A DNA stretch of 35,913 nucleotides from contig JAQWBM010000022.1 of NCBI GenBank assembly GCA_028706405.1, forward strand, positions 1 through 35,913. The letters are read 5' to 3'. The notes beneath the pieces were generated by a model. It searched no databases, was not told the origin of the DNA, and saw only the letters and a program-made list of their open reading frames with translations. The DNA is from Eubacteriales bacterium (GTDB lineage Bacteria; Bacillota; Clostridia; Peptostreptococcales; Anaerovoracaceae). Positions 7,510-14,991 of this stretch are shown in pieces; the first letter of the stretch is position 1, and every line of letters begins with the position of its first letter. The translations under genes and the position numbers were made by a program.

Positions 7510-9765
7510 ATGTCAGAATCAGCCGGTGCAAAGATGGGTCTTGAGATTCGTGATGGTAAAATTGCAAAAGTAGGCAGCACGAAAAGAATACAGGAATTAA
7601 ACGGCATGCTGCATGCTGAAAGACCTAATGGCGATATATTCAGAGCCAGGGTATTAACAAAAGTATATAAGGAAACAGAGGGACAGCCTCAAATCCGAAG
7701 AAGGTATAAAGCTTCCGCGGAATTATACAGAACAATGAAACCTATAATTTATAATCATGAGCGCTTGGCAGGCTGGCCGGCCTCAAGAATCAGAGGTGTC
7801 CAAATTGCAATAGAAATGCATGCTCATTGGTTGGCGGACGATCTTGATAATATGGAAATACGTCCCTATGATCCTTTCCAGATTTCTGAAGCAGATAAAA
7901 AAGAACTGCGGGAAGAGCTGATTCCATACTGGAAAGATAAAACACTGACAAGCTTGTGGGCGCAATATCTTAACGAAGATGAAGTGAATAAAATGCAGGC
8001 AGGCGGCTTTGCTGATATTGTCAACTACATTACATCCCACGGCTCACATTTTCTGCCCGATTATCCTTATCTGATGGAGCACGGTTTTGCCGGACAGTAT
8101 GAAACGGCAAAGAAGTGTCTGGAAGAACTGGATCCGCAAGATCCCGCGAGTATCGACAAAAAAGAATTCTATGAAGGTTTAATGGAAGTTTTATTGGGAA
8201 TAAAACAATTAGCTGATAATTATGCTGATACTGCCGCAGAAATGGCACGACATGAAAATGATCCAATACGTAAAAAAGAACTGCTTGAGATGGAAGAATG
8301 CATGCGGCATGTTCCCTGGAATCCGCCTCGGAACTTCTATGAGGCTATAGAGGTGGTTTGGCTGATTTTCTGCATGTTGTTTATTGAAGGTGCAGGACCG
8401 TCGGTATCATATGGACGATTTGATCAGTATATGTATCCATTTTATAAAAAAGGAATTGAAGACGGGACATTAACACCTGAACTGGCCATGGAGTTTATCG
8501 AAGAGCTATACATTAAAACCACTTCAAATCCATGGTTTCAATCCACAGGACTGGCGTATTATTTTGGAGGGTATTACAGGTATCCTCATGTTGATGTAGG
8601 CGGAATAGACATAAATAGACGCGATGCATCCAATGAGCTATCATACCTTTGTCTGCGCGCCATGAGATATGTGAAGACAACAGCTCCATCGGTCAGCTTA
8701 TTGTTGCATCAGAAAACCCCGGATGATTTACTGCTTGAAGCAGTAAAGCTGGCAGCAGAGGGTATGGGACATCCTTCTTTCTTTAATGTTGAATCTATGA
8801 TAGGAATGCTTGAAAACAGAACCGGCGGTTTATACGGAAAGAGTCCTTACACAATTGAACAGATACTGGAATGGGGCTCGCCGATCGGATGCGTTGAACC
8901 TGGTGTAATGGGATATCAGTATGGGCATACGGATTCCTGCATCATAAATGTAGGATATGCGCCGACTCTCGTTCTAACTCATGGGGTCAAGCCCGAGGGT
9001 GTAGACGGATACGGTGCAGGAAAGCTTTTGTCGTTCGACGGAGGAGATTTGTCTCAGTACAAAACCTATGAGGACTATTTTAAAGCAGTGAAAGATCAAA
9101 TAGAATGGGCAATTAAAGCCGCACATAAAAATGCGATCATTGCTGAAAAGATCCTTGCAGAGCAATTCCAGCTTCCAACCTATACACTTCTAACCAGAGG
9201 AGCAGTAGAGAAAGGTATTGATGCCGCTGCAGGCGGGGCATTATGTAACGTGGGACCGACTATCCAGGTCGTGGGATTTGGAACGCTGGCAGATTCTGTA
9301 GCAGCTGTTAAGAAAGTTATCTATGAAGATAAAGCATATACAATCGAAGATTTAAAAGCAGCAATTGATGCTAATTTTGAAGGATACGAAGATCTCAGAG
9401 CCAAGCTTTTGGCAGCTCCCAAATATGGCAATGATAACGATTATGTCGATAATGATGCGGCGGAACTTTGGACATTCTTTGCAAATACTACCAGAAGCCT
9501 GAAAAATTACCGCGGCAGTTATTGTGATCCAGCTGTGCAGATGGTACAGGCACATATTGGCTTTGGCGCAATGACAGGTCCTACTCCGAATGGAAGATTG
9601 GCAGGCCATCCTCTTGCGGATACCATGTCTGCAACTCAGCAGGCAGATACCCATGGACCAACATTTGCGGCAAGAAGCTATGGAAAGCTTAACTACCCTA
9701 TTTATACTAACGGAACACTTCTGAATATGTGGATCAGCAATTCAGAGTTGATTGCCAGGAAGTAA
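7510..9765 (+). CDS. Glycyl radical enzyme, large subunit lacking the C-terminal glycine-radical domain
   Basis: A 751-aa protein of the pyruvate formate-lyase/diol dehydratase superfamily. N-terminal features include RPYDPFQIS and LIPYWKDKT. The active-site finger is SPIGCVEPG with thiyl Cys461, Glu463 two residues on, and Asp475 fourteen residues after the Cys, as in glycerol/propanediol dehydratases. His180 lies in HGSHFLPDY. The single Cys excludes true PFL, which has Cys-Cys. The protein stops at NGTLLNMWISNSEL, just before the domain that carries the radical glycine in all one-piece relatives; that domain is the next gene. The start at 7510 has AGGAGGTG 6 nt upstream; a GTG at 7501 lies inside that site. 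The substrate is unknown: dehydratase-type C-O, C-N or C-S elimination is plausible. Confidence 0.93.
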   Translation: MSESAGAKMGLEIRDGKIAKVGSTKRIQELNGMLHAERPNGDIFRARVLTKVYKETEGQPQIRRRYKASAELYRTMKPIIYNHERLAGWPASRIRGVQIAIEMHAHWLADDLDNMEIRPYDPFQISEADKKELREELIPYWKDKTLTSLWAQYLNEDEVNKMQAGGFADIVNYITSHGSHFLPDYPYLMEHGFAGQYETAKKCLEELDPQDPASIDKKEFYEGLMEVLLGIKQLADNYADTAAEMARHENDPIRKKELLEMEECMRHVPWNPPRNFYEAIEVVWLIFCMLFIEGAGPSVSYGRFDQYMYPFYKKGIEDGTLTPELAMEFIEELYIKTTSNPWFQSTGLAYYFGGYYRYPHVDVGGIDINRRDASNELSYLCLRAMRYVKTTAPSVSLLLHQKTPDDLLLEAVKLAAEGMGHPSFFNVESMIGMLENRTGGLYGKSPYTIEQILEWGSPIGCVEPGVMGYQYGHTDSCIINVGYAPTLVLTHGVKPEGVDGYGAGKLLSFDGGDLSQYKTYEDYFKAVKDQIEWAIKAAHKNAIIAEKILAEQFQLPTYTLLTRGAVEKGIDAAAGGALCNVGPTIQVVGFGTLADSVAAVKKVIYEDKAYTIEDLKAAIDANFEGYEDLRAKLLAAPKYGNDNDYVDNDAAELWTFFANTTRSLKNYRGSYCDPAVQMVQAHIGFGAMTGPTPNGRLAGHPLADTMSATQQADTHGPTFAARSYGKLNYPIYTNGTLLNMWISNSELIARK

Positions 9766-9807
9766 CTGCCTTTATATAGCTCATAATTTATTGAAAGGAG
9801 AATGACT

Positions 9808-10092
9808 ATGGTACCGATATTGAATACACCGGATGCAACTTATTATGAACCCGAATACAAGGCGGCAGGGATAAATAATTTTGCAAATCTGGTAAGAACT
9901 ATGCTGAATGATTACGGCGTATATCATGTACAGTTTAACACGGTTGACAAAGCAGTTTTAATTGACGCCTTGGAACATCCGGAGAAATATCCGACCCTTA
10001 TGGTTAGAATTGCAGGATACAGTGTATATTGGACAGATTTGAGCCGTCGCTGCCAGGAAGATGTTATCAATAGAACCGAGCATATGTTTTAA
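9808..10092 (+). CDS. Separate glycine-radical domain protein (small subunit of the split glycyl radical enzyme)
   Basis: A 94-aa protein that matches the last domain of glycyl radical enzymes. NNFANLVRTML and YGVYHVQFNTVDK are followed by HPEKYPTLMVRIAGYS, with Gly70 as the expected radical site, and it ends QEDVINRTEHMF. The start at 9808 is preferred because AAAGGAG ends 7 nt upstream; the ATG at 9802 is only 1 nt from it. The gene lies 42 bp after the large subunit, in the same frame but behind two in-frame TAA codons. This is therefore not one point mutation. Together the two proteins add to about 845 aa, the normal length of the family. The small protein must dock into the large one to place Gly70 near Cys461 (inference). 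It resembles YfiD-like spare radical domains but sits beside its own truncated partner. Confidence 0.93.
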   Translation: MVPILNTPDATYYEPEYKAAGINNFANLVRTMLNDYGVYHVQFNTVDKAVLIDALEHPEKYPTLMVRIAGYSVYWTDLSRRCQEDVINRTEHMF

Positions 10093-10110
10093 AGCACCTG
10101 ATAATAATAT

Positions 10111-10139
10111 AAATAAGCTCTGTGTAACAGAGCTTATTT
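10111..10139 (+). terminator. Hairpin between the radical subunit and activase genes (attenuator or processing site)
   Basis: Perfect 12-bp arms AAATAAGCTCTG and CAGAGCTTATTT enclose a 5-nt loop. The T-run after the stem is short, so termination may be partial. This would leave much enzyme and little activase from one transcript. Confidence 0.65.
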
Positions 10140-10190
10140 ATTGCATAATCAATTAGGCAGAGTGTTTTAAAATAAAGAAGAAGGGAAGCC

Positions 10191-11147
10191 ATGGATAGTA
10201 ATGAAATTAACATTTTTGATATAGGGCATTACCGAAATGAAGATGGTCCCGGAATTAGAACCATAGTTTTTTTTAAAGGTTGTCCATTGCGCTGTAAGTG
10301 GTGCAGCAATCCTTTCGGATTGGCTGCAAAACCACAATTAGCTTTTAATGAGAATAAATGTATACGTTGCGAAGCCTGTATAAAAGCATGTCCTCTGGGA
10401 TGCAATCAGTTAATAGATGGTAAGATTGTTGTAGATTTTGATAAATGTAACGCCTGCGGAAAATGCGTTCCTGTATGCCCGGCTAAGGCTAGAAAAATCA
10501 TAGGAGAAAAGGTCTCAATAGACGAATTATATGAGAGAATCAAAAAAGATTCAGCTTTTTACAGAAGATCGAAGGGGGGCCTCACTCTTTCCGGCGGGGA
10601 AGTCCTGCAACAGTATGAGAAGGCAGTTGAACTGTTAAAAAGATGCCGTAGTTGTTTGTTTATGAATACAGCAATAGAAACCTCTGCATATGGGGCATGG
10701 GAGCACTTGAAAGCTCTGGCAAATCAATGTGACCTTGTTTTTGTCGATTTGAAACACATAGACAATGAAAAGCATATCAAATATACGGGCGTTTCAAATG
10801 AATTGATACTTGATAACATTAAGAAGCTGTGCGAAATGTCGGTAGAGAATGGAACTCCTAAAATCATAATAAGAAGACCGATTATAGCAGGTATCAACGA
10901 TGACGATGAAACCACTATCGCAATTGCAAAATTTGTCAGTGATTTGCCGGGTTATCCGGAGATAAACCTTCTGCCGTATCATAATTTGGGTGAGTCTAAA
11001 TATTCCATGATAGGTGAAGACTACGAATTGGAAAAAATGGATATGATGGACGTTAGATCACCGATCCTGAAGCGGATACAAGATTTGACTTCTCAATATG
11101 CTCCCAAAAATAGGGTCAGCATTGGAGGAGGAGAAATTGAAACATAA
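10191..11147 (+). CDS. Glycyl radical enzyme activating enzyme (radical SAM)
   Basis: A 318-aa member of the PflA-like activase family. In this family the enzyme uses S-adenosylmethionine and a [4Fe-4S] cluster to abstract hydrogen from the glycine of its partner. The radical-SAM motif CPLRCKWC (CxxxCxxC) is near residue 31. Two ferredoxin-type clusters follow (CIRCEACIKAC and CNACGKCVPVC), as in activases of the dehydratase and decarboxylase branch but not of PFL itself. GGLTLSGGEVL is the SAM-binding GGE motif. It lies downstream of the split enzyme and is its obvious partner. The upstream hairpin may lower its expression. Confidence 0.95.
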   Translation: MDSNEINIFDIGHYRNEDGPGIRTIVFFKGCPLRCKWCSNPFGLAAKPQLAFNENKCIRCEACIKACPLGCNQLIDGKIVVDFDKCNACGKCVPVCPAKARKIIGEKVSIDELYERIKKDSAFYRRSKGGLTLSGGEVLQQYEKAVELLKRCRSCLFMNTAIETSAYGAWEHLKALANQCDLVFVDLKHIDNEKHIKYTGVSNELILDNIKKLCEMSVENGTPKIIIRRPIIAGINDDDETTIAIAKFVSDLPGYPEINLLPYHNLGESKYSMIGEDYELEKMDMMDVRSPILKRIQDLTSQYAPKNRVSIGGGEIET

Positions 11148-11209
11148 AAATAGAAGTTTCATAAATGTGTATGTATGCAAAATGCTTATGAAAAAAGGAG
11201 GATTTATAA

Positions 11210-12577
11210 ATGGAAGCTCAAAACTTAATCAACGAATATATAAAAAGAGCAAGGGATGCACAGGCTATATTTGAAAAGAAGAGCCAGGAAGAAGTCGACA
11301 AAGCAGTAAAGGTTATTGCACGAGTTATTGTTGACAATGCAGTAATGCTTGCGGAATTTGCAGTAAATGAAACGGGGATGGGAAATGTTACCGATAAAAT
11401 CTCCAAACATACGAATAAACCAAAATTGATCCTGAACCATCTGATCGGAAAGAAATCCAGAGGAATTTTGGAAAGGGACGAGACAACCGGTATAACTTTG
11501 GTTGCAAAGCCAATGGGAGTCGTAGGAGCGATCACACCTACGACTAATCCTGTTGTTACATCGATGAGTAATTCTATGTTTTCATTGAAGTGCGGAAATT
11601 CAATCATTCTAGCGCCGCACCCAAGGGCAAAGGGCTGTTCTGACATGGCAGCAGAATTAATGAGAGGCGAACTTAAGAAAATAGGATTACCCGAGGATTT
11701 GATCCAGGTCTTGCCTGAGCCTAGCCTGGAGGTTACAACAGCTTTAATGAAGGCTGTTGACGTCGTAATTGCAACCGGCGGTATGGGAATGGTCAAAGCT
11801 GTTTACAGCTCAGGAAAACCCGCGCTGGGAGTTGGAACAGGTAATGTACAGACTATTCTTGACAGGAATATTGATTATGCTGAAGCGATTCCAAAGATTA
11901 TTGAAGGAAGGGTATTTGACAACGGCATTCTCTGTACAGCCGATCAATCAGTTATGTGCCCGAAAGAAAAGTATGATGAGATTATGGAACTTTTTTCTGC
12001 CAATAAAGCTTTGGTAGTGAAAGATGCAGACATGATTGAAAAGTTTAGAAAAGCCCTGTTTGATGAAAATGGAATCCTCAGCAGGCATGTAGTAGGGCAA
12101 TCCGCTCAGAAAATCGGGGTACTCGCAGGTGTAAATGTTCCTGATGATATTAGAATAATTGTTTTGGAAGCATCAGGCTTTGGAATGAAGGATGTTCTCG
12201 CAAAAGAAAAGATGTGCCCTTGCATTAGTGCATATAAATATGATAAATTTGAAGATGCAGTAGAAATTGCCAGAGCAAATCTTGAGAGGGAAGGTAAGGG
12301 ACATTCCGTATCCATTCACTCAAACGACACGCAGCATATTGAATATGTTGCTGAAGAGCTCAGTGTTTCCAGATTCGTGGTAAACCAGGTTTGTGCAATA
12401 GCCGGCGCCGGAAGTTATAATAATAACTTAGCGCCCACAAACACACTGGGCTGCGGCTCATGGGGAAATAACTCAATATCAGAAAATTTGGATTATAAAC
12501 ATCTGATGAATGTTTCCAGAATAGCCTATTTTGTAAAAGATGCTCATATTCCGAGCGATAAAGAAGTATGGGGATAA
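11210..12577 (+). CDS. CoA-acylating aldehyde dehydrogenase (aldehyde + CoA + NAD(P)+ to acyl-CoA)
   Basis: A 455-aa protein of the family that includes EutE, PduP, SucD and the N-terminal half of AdhE. It has the catalytic Cys242 in FDNGILCTADQS, the segment GVVGAITPTTNP near residue 103, and VIATGGMGMVKAVYSSGKPALGVGTGN for cofactor and CoA contact. There is no N-terminal microcompartment targeting helix of the EutE/PduP kind that I can recognise, in keeping with the absence of shell genes. The start follows AAAAAGGAGG. It would oxidise the aldehyde made by the radical enzyme and feed acyl-CoA to the phosphate acyltransferase at 1938. The aldehyde chain length is unknown; SucD-like use of a longer aldehyde remains possible. 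Confidence 0.92.
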   Translation: MEAQNLINEYIKRARDAQAIFEKKSQEEVDKAVKVIARVIVDNAVMLAEFAVNETGMGNVTDKISKHTNKPKLILNHLIGKKSRGILERDETTGITLVAKPMGVVGAITPTTNPVVTSMSNSMFSLKCGNSIILAPHPRAKGCSDMAAELMRGELKKIGLPEDLIQVLPEPSLEVTTALMKAVDVVIATGGMGMVKAVYSSGKPALGVGTGNVQTILDRNIDYAEAIPKIIEGRVFDNGILCTADQSVMCPKEKYDEIMELFSANKALVVKDADMIEKFRKALFDENGILSRHVVGQSAQKIGVLAGVNVPDDIRIIVLEASGFGMKDVLAKEKMCPCISAYKYDKFEDAVEIARANLEREGKGHSVSIHSNDTQHIEYVAEELSVSRFVVNQVCAIAGAGSYNNNLAPTNTLGCGSWGNNSISENLDYKHLMNVSRIAYFVKDAHIPSDKEVWG

Positions 12578-12641
12578 ATAGGTTATAATAGTATTATCTG
12601 ACTCACACACGATCAATGCGGTAATAAAGGAGGATATAATA

Positions 12642-13157
12642 ATGAATGTTAGTGAAGCAATTAAATCCAGGAGAAGTATACGAAGCTTTCTTCCGAAGCC
12701 AATTGAGGAAGAGAAACTGTTTAAGCTGCTTGAATCAGCACGCTTAGCTCCCGGAGCCAGAGTGGAACAGGACTTTAAAATGGTCCTTGTGACAGATGAC
12801 GATCTAAAAAATGAGTTGGCTTTCGCGTATGACGGCAGGAAGTTTTTAGCCGAGGCTCCTGTTGTGTTGGTAATGTGTTATAATAATAAACGTATAATGC
12901 TATGCGGAGAGCCTGTTGGTCCAATCGATTGTGCGATACCTATGTCCTTCATGTTGCTTGAAGCTGAAGAGCTCGGTTTAGGGATGTGCTGGCTGGGCGC
13001 TTTCAGAGCAGATGAAGTAAAAAGAGTATTAGAAATTCCTGAAGAGTATAAGGTTTTTGCTATGGTACCGATTGGATATCCGGCGGATAATGGTTATCCG
13101 ACAAAGCGGAAGAAAATCGAAGATCTTGTGCTTTATAATAAATGGCAGAAAAAATGA
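12642..13157 (+). CDS. Nitroreductase-family flavoprotein
   Basis: A 171-aa small nitroreductase-type FMN protein. The N-terminus VSEAIKSRRSIRSF is the typical FMN-phosphate motif, LESARLAPGARVEQDFKMVLV follows, and EELGLGMCWLGAFRADEVKRVLEIPEEYKV is the classic C-terminal signature. It lies 64 bp after the aldehyde dehydrogenase with a strong AAGGAGG site and may belong to the same transcript. The physiological substrate is unknown. A role as an NAD(P)H-dependent reductase in the radical-enzyme pathway is only a guess from position. Confidence 0.88.
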   Translation: MNVSEAIKSRRSIRSFLPKPIEEEKLFKLLESARLAPGARVEQDFKMVLVTDDDLKNELAFAYDGRKFLAEAPVVLVMCYNNKRIMLCGEPVGPIDCAIPMSFMLLEAEELGLGMCWLGAFRADEVKRVLEIPEEYKVFAMVPIGYPADNGYPTKRKKIEDLVLYNKWQKK

Positions 13158-13237
13158 TGAAAAACCAATTTTCTTTGTCGCTGCCCGGCTTCACAGAAAG
13201 GTTCCTCCTGATATTTGTATAAATCATGAAAGTATGG

Positions 13238-13255
13238 TATACTATATGTAGTATA
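13238..13255. promoter_or_regulatory. Small inverted repeat overlapping the ribosome-site region of the 48-aa gene
   Basis: Arms TATACTA and TAGTATA with a TATG loop end at the start of the AAGGAGG site (13255-13261). It could act as an operator, or as a weak hairpin that affects translation. Confidence 0.35.
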
Positions 13256-13269
13256 AGGAGGTGGATGCC

Positions 13270-13416
13270 ATGGAAAAGCGGCGAATAATGCAATTTAAGT
13301 TATTGTCGTACAAGCAGGCACTCAAGAAGGCGCAAGAAAAAAATGATAAGTTTGCAATTCAACGATGGGCGGAAGACATTGCAGAGCTTCAACAGGAAAT
13401 CGAGCAGACAGTTTAA
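13270..13416 (+). CDS. Small unknown protein, 48 aa, charged and probably helical
   Basis: The ATG follows AAGGAGG with 8-nt spacing. The product begins MEKRRIMQFKLLSYKQALKK and ends AELQQEIEQTV. It is rich in Lys, Glu and Gln with a heptad-like pattern that suggests a single helix or short coiled coil. There is no membrane segment and no Cys. I do not recognise a family. It is supported by the ribosome site and the coding-like composition. Confidence 0.6.
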   Translation: MEKRRIMQFKLLSYKQALKKAQEKNDKFAIQRWAEDIAELQQEIEQTV

Positions 13417-13449
13417 ACAGAGTATATTAAGAGTATAAATATGTCATTT

Positions 13450-13488
13450 GGGGACGTTCCTTGATTGTTACGTCCTCTTGTTCCCTCT
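13450..13488. repeat. Possible RAYT-type palindromic repeat unit
   Basis: GGGGACGTTCC at 13450-13460 faces ACGTCC (13470-13475), followed by TTGTTCCC. Units built on GGGGACGTTCC...CCC are common in Firmicutes genomes, where they are associated with REP-type tyrosine transposases (recalled, not searched). Only one copy is seen here and there is no transposase in the window. Confidence 0.35.
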
Positions 13489-13516
13489 CATAGATATAAA
13501 AGGCGGGATAAGAAAA

Positions 13517-13951
13517 ATGGAGAAAAAGTTATATAAATCATCAAACGATAAGGTAATTACAGGAGTATGTGGGGGGATAGGTGAATATTTCGCGGTAGAT
13601 CCGGTTATTATCCGAATTTTATGGGTTGTGTTTATCCTTATGGCCGGAACAGGTCTGATCGCATATATAATTGCTGCGATTATCATACCAGTCAATCCAG
13701 TGCACAGACCAGTTGAGAGGACCTATGCAAGAACAGAGGAAGGGCTGAATAATGAAGAGCTGGCGGAGGAAGGGGCACAGGAAAAAGTGGGAAAAAACAC
13801 CCGGGGTGGTCTCTATACACTGGGCGTTATACTGATCGTGTTTGGTATAATTATTATTCTCAGGAGTTATGTTCACTGGATTCCGGAGGAAATATATCTA
13901 GCCTTATTATTAGTCGGCATAGGTGTTTATTTTATATTCGGGAGAAAATAG
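13517..13951 (+). CDS. PspC-domain membrane protein
   Basis: A 144-aa protein. The PspC domain (about 1-60) reads LYKSSNDKVITGVCGGIGEYFAVDP and then a membrane segment IIRILWVVFILMAGTGLIAY. An acidic linker follows, and two further hydrophobic stretches (about 95-140) end in a short basic tail. The ATG at 13517 is chosen because the PspC domain starts there; the frame is open to 13448 but that part reads through repeat DNA. PspC proteins take part in envelope-stress signalling in other bacteria; here the role is unknown. Confidence 0.88.
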   Translation: MEKKLYKSSNDKVITGVCGGIGEYFAVDPVIIRILWVVFILMAGTGLIAYIIAAIIIPVNPVHRPVERTYARTEEGLNNEELAEEGAQEKVGKNTRGGLYTLGVILIVFGIIIILRSYVHWIPEEIYLALLLVGIGVYFIFGRK

Positions 13952-14009
13952 AATATTTAAGCAGAATAGATAGCATAATAATATCCATAAATCTTAAGGA
14001 GAAATGGAT

Positions 14010-14201
14010 ATGAAAAAATTCAACTGTAGTTGCATCGAGAATCAGTTTGCGCGTCCCGATCAGGTATTTATCGGATTTGACGAAAAGTCATGCAGCTCCA
14101 TCCTATGTGCGTATCGGCCAAAGCAGAAGATTACCCTTAGGAATGTTAAGTTGGACGTGAACTTCTGCCCCAAATGCGGAGCGCCATTAAAGGATATATA
14201 A
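14010..14201 (+). CDS. Small zinc-ribbon-like protein
   Basis: A 63-aa protein with a C-terminal CPKCGAPL knuckle and upstream Cys residues in CSCIENQ and KSCSSILC, which could complete a zinc or iron site. The ATG at 14010 is 8 nt from AAGGAG, whereas the ATG at 14004 is only 2 nt away. The function is unknown. It converges with nrdG, whose stop codon lies 6 bp further on. Confidence 0.7.
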   Translation: MKKFNCSCIENQFARPDQVFIGFDEKSCSSILCAYRPKQKITLRNVKLDVNFCPKCGAPLKDI

Positions 14202-14207
14202 AAGAAT

Positions 14208-14894
14208 TCATTTTGTTATGTTAGGCTGAAAGTTTTTTAAGCTATCTGCAATGAAGTTAATTTCCTCTTGAGAATACGGTTTTGACCGTATTTTTTCTTC
14301 ATCCTGAGGCAGGTATTTGTCCGGCGCCTTATACCGGTTCAGGACATAGCGGGGAACGACAGGAATTTCCTTTGATATTATAAGCAAATCATCTTTCCCC
14401 AGCTGAGGAATCACGGTGGTTCTAACCTCAAAGGGAACATTGCTTTCAGAAAGCAGTTTGATGGTTTCGATAACCTTCAGAGCGTTGGCTCCCCTGCCGC
14501 AGATCTTGGGGTATTGCTTTGCAGGCGCCTTGTAATCCACAGCATAATAATCACAAAGCTGCCATTTGAGGAGTGCCTTTATTATTTCCGGACGAGAACC
14601 GTTGGTATCAAGCTTGACCTGATAACCAAGGTTCCGAATCATCTGAATAAAAGGAATCAAGCCTTCTTGAAGTGTCGGTTCTCCGCCGGAGATAACTACA
14701 CCGTCAAGAAGGCTTGCACGTTTTTGAAGAAAATCCTTTACTGATTGTGGTGTCATCAAAATATAGCTGCCATCGATCAGAGAACGGTTATGGCAATAAA
14801 AGCAGGAGTAATTGCAGCCAGGGACAAACAGCACACAAGACACCAAACCGGGAAAGTCAATCAAAGAACTCCTTATTATGCCGGATATGTTCAT
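14208..14894 (-). CDS. nrdG: Anaerobic ribonucleotide reductase activating protein (radical SAM)
   Basis: A 228-aa short radical-SAM activase without extra ferredoxin clusters. The cluster motif is CNYSCFYC (CxxxCxxC) after VLFVPG, and the SAM-binding GGEPTLQ lies near residue 71. It starts MNISGIIRSSLIDFPG, the usual beginning of the NrdG-type family found in anaerobes. The ATG has AAAGGAG 9 nt upstream. It follows nrdD by 97 bp on the same strand and should generate the glycyl radical of NrdD. Confidence 0.92.
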   Translation of the reverse strand: MNISGIIRSSLIDFPGLVSCVLFVPGCNYSCFYCHNRSLIDGSYILMTPQSVKDFLQKRASLLDGVVISGGEPTLQEGLIPFIQMIRNLGYQVKLDTNGSRPEIIKALLKWQLCDYYAVDYKAPAKQYPKICGRGANALKVIETIKLLSESNVPFEVRTTVIPQLGKDDLLIISKEIPVVPRYVLNRYKAPDKYLPQDEEKIRSKPYSQEEINFIADSLKNFQPNITK

Positions 14895-14991
14895 ACAAAT
14901 CAGCTCCTTTACTATATTGCCTCACACAATTTTGTGAAGCAAATGATGCACGAAAATAATGAAATCAGGCTTTGGTTTGTATATTTCACTG

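Noticed and set aside
7510..9765. Pyruvate formate-lyase as the identity of the glycyl radical enzyme
   Set aside because: The active-site loop has a single Cys followed by V-E-P, not the Cys-Cys pair of PFL, and the activase has extra ferredoxin clusters typical of the dehydratase/decarboxylase branch.
9763..9810. Split of the radical enzyme as a simple sequencing error or stop-codon readthrough
   Set aside because: Two in-frame TAA codons, a 42-bp spacer and a well-placed AAAGGAG site make two separate proteins the simpler reading.
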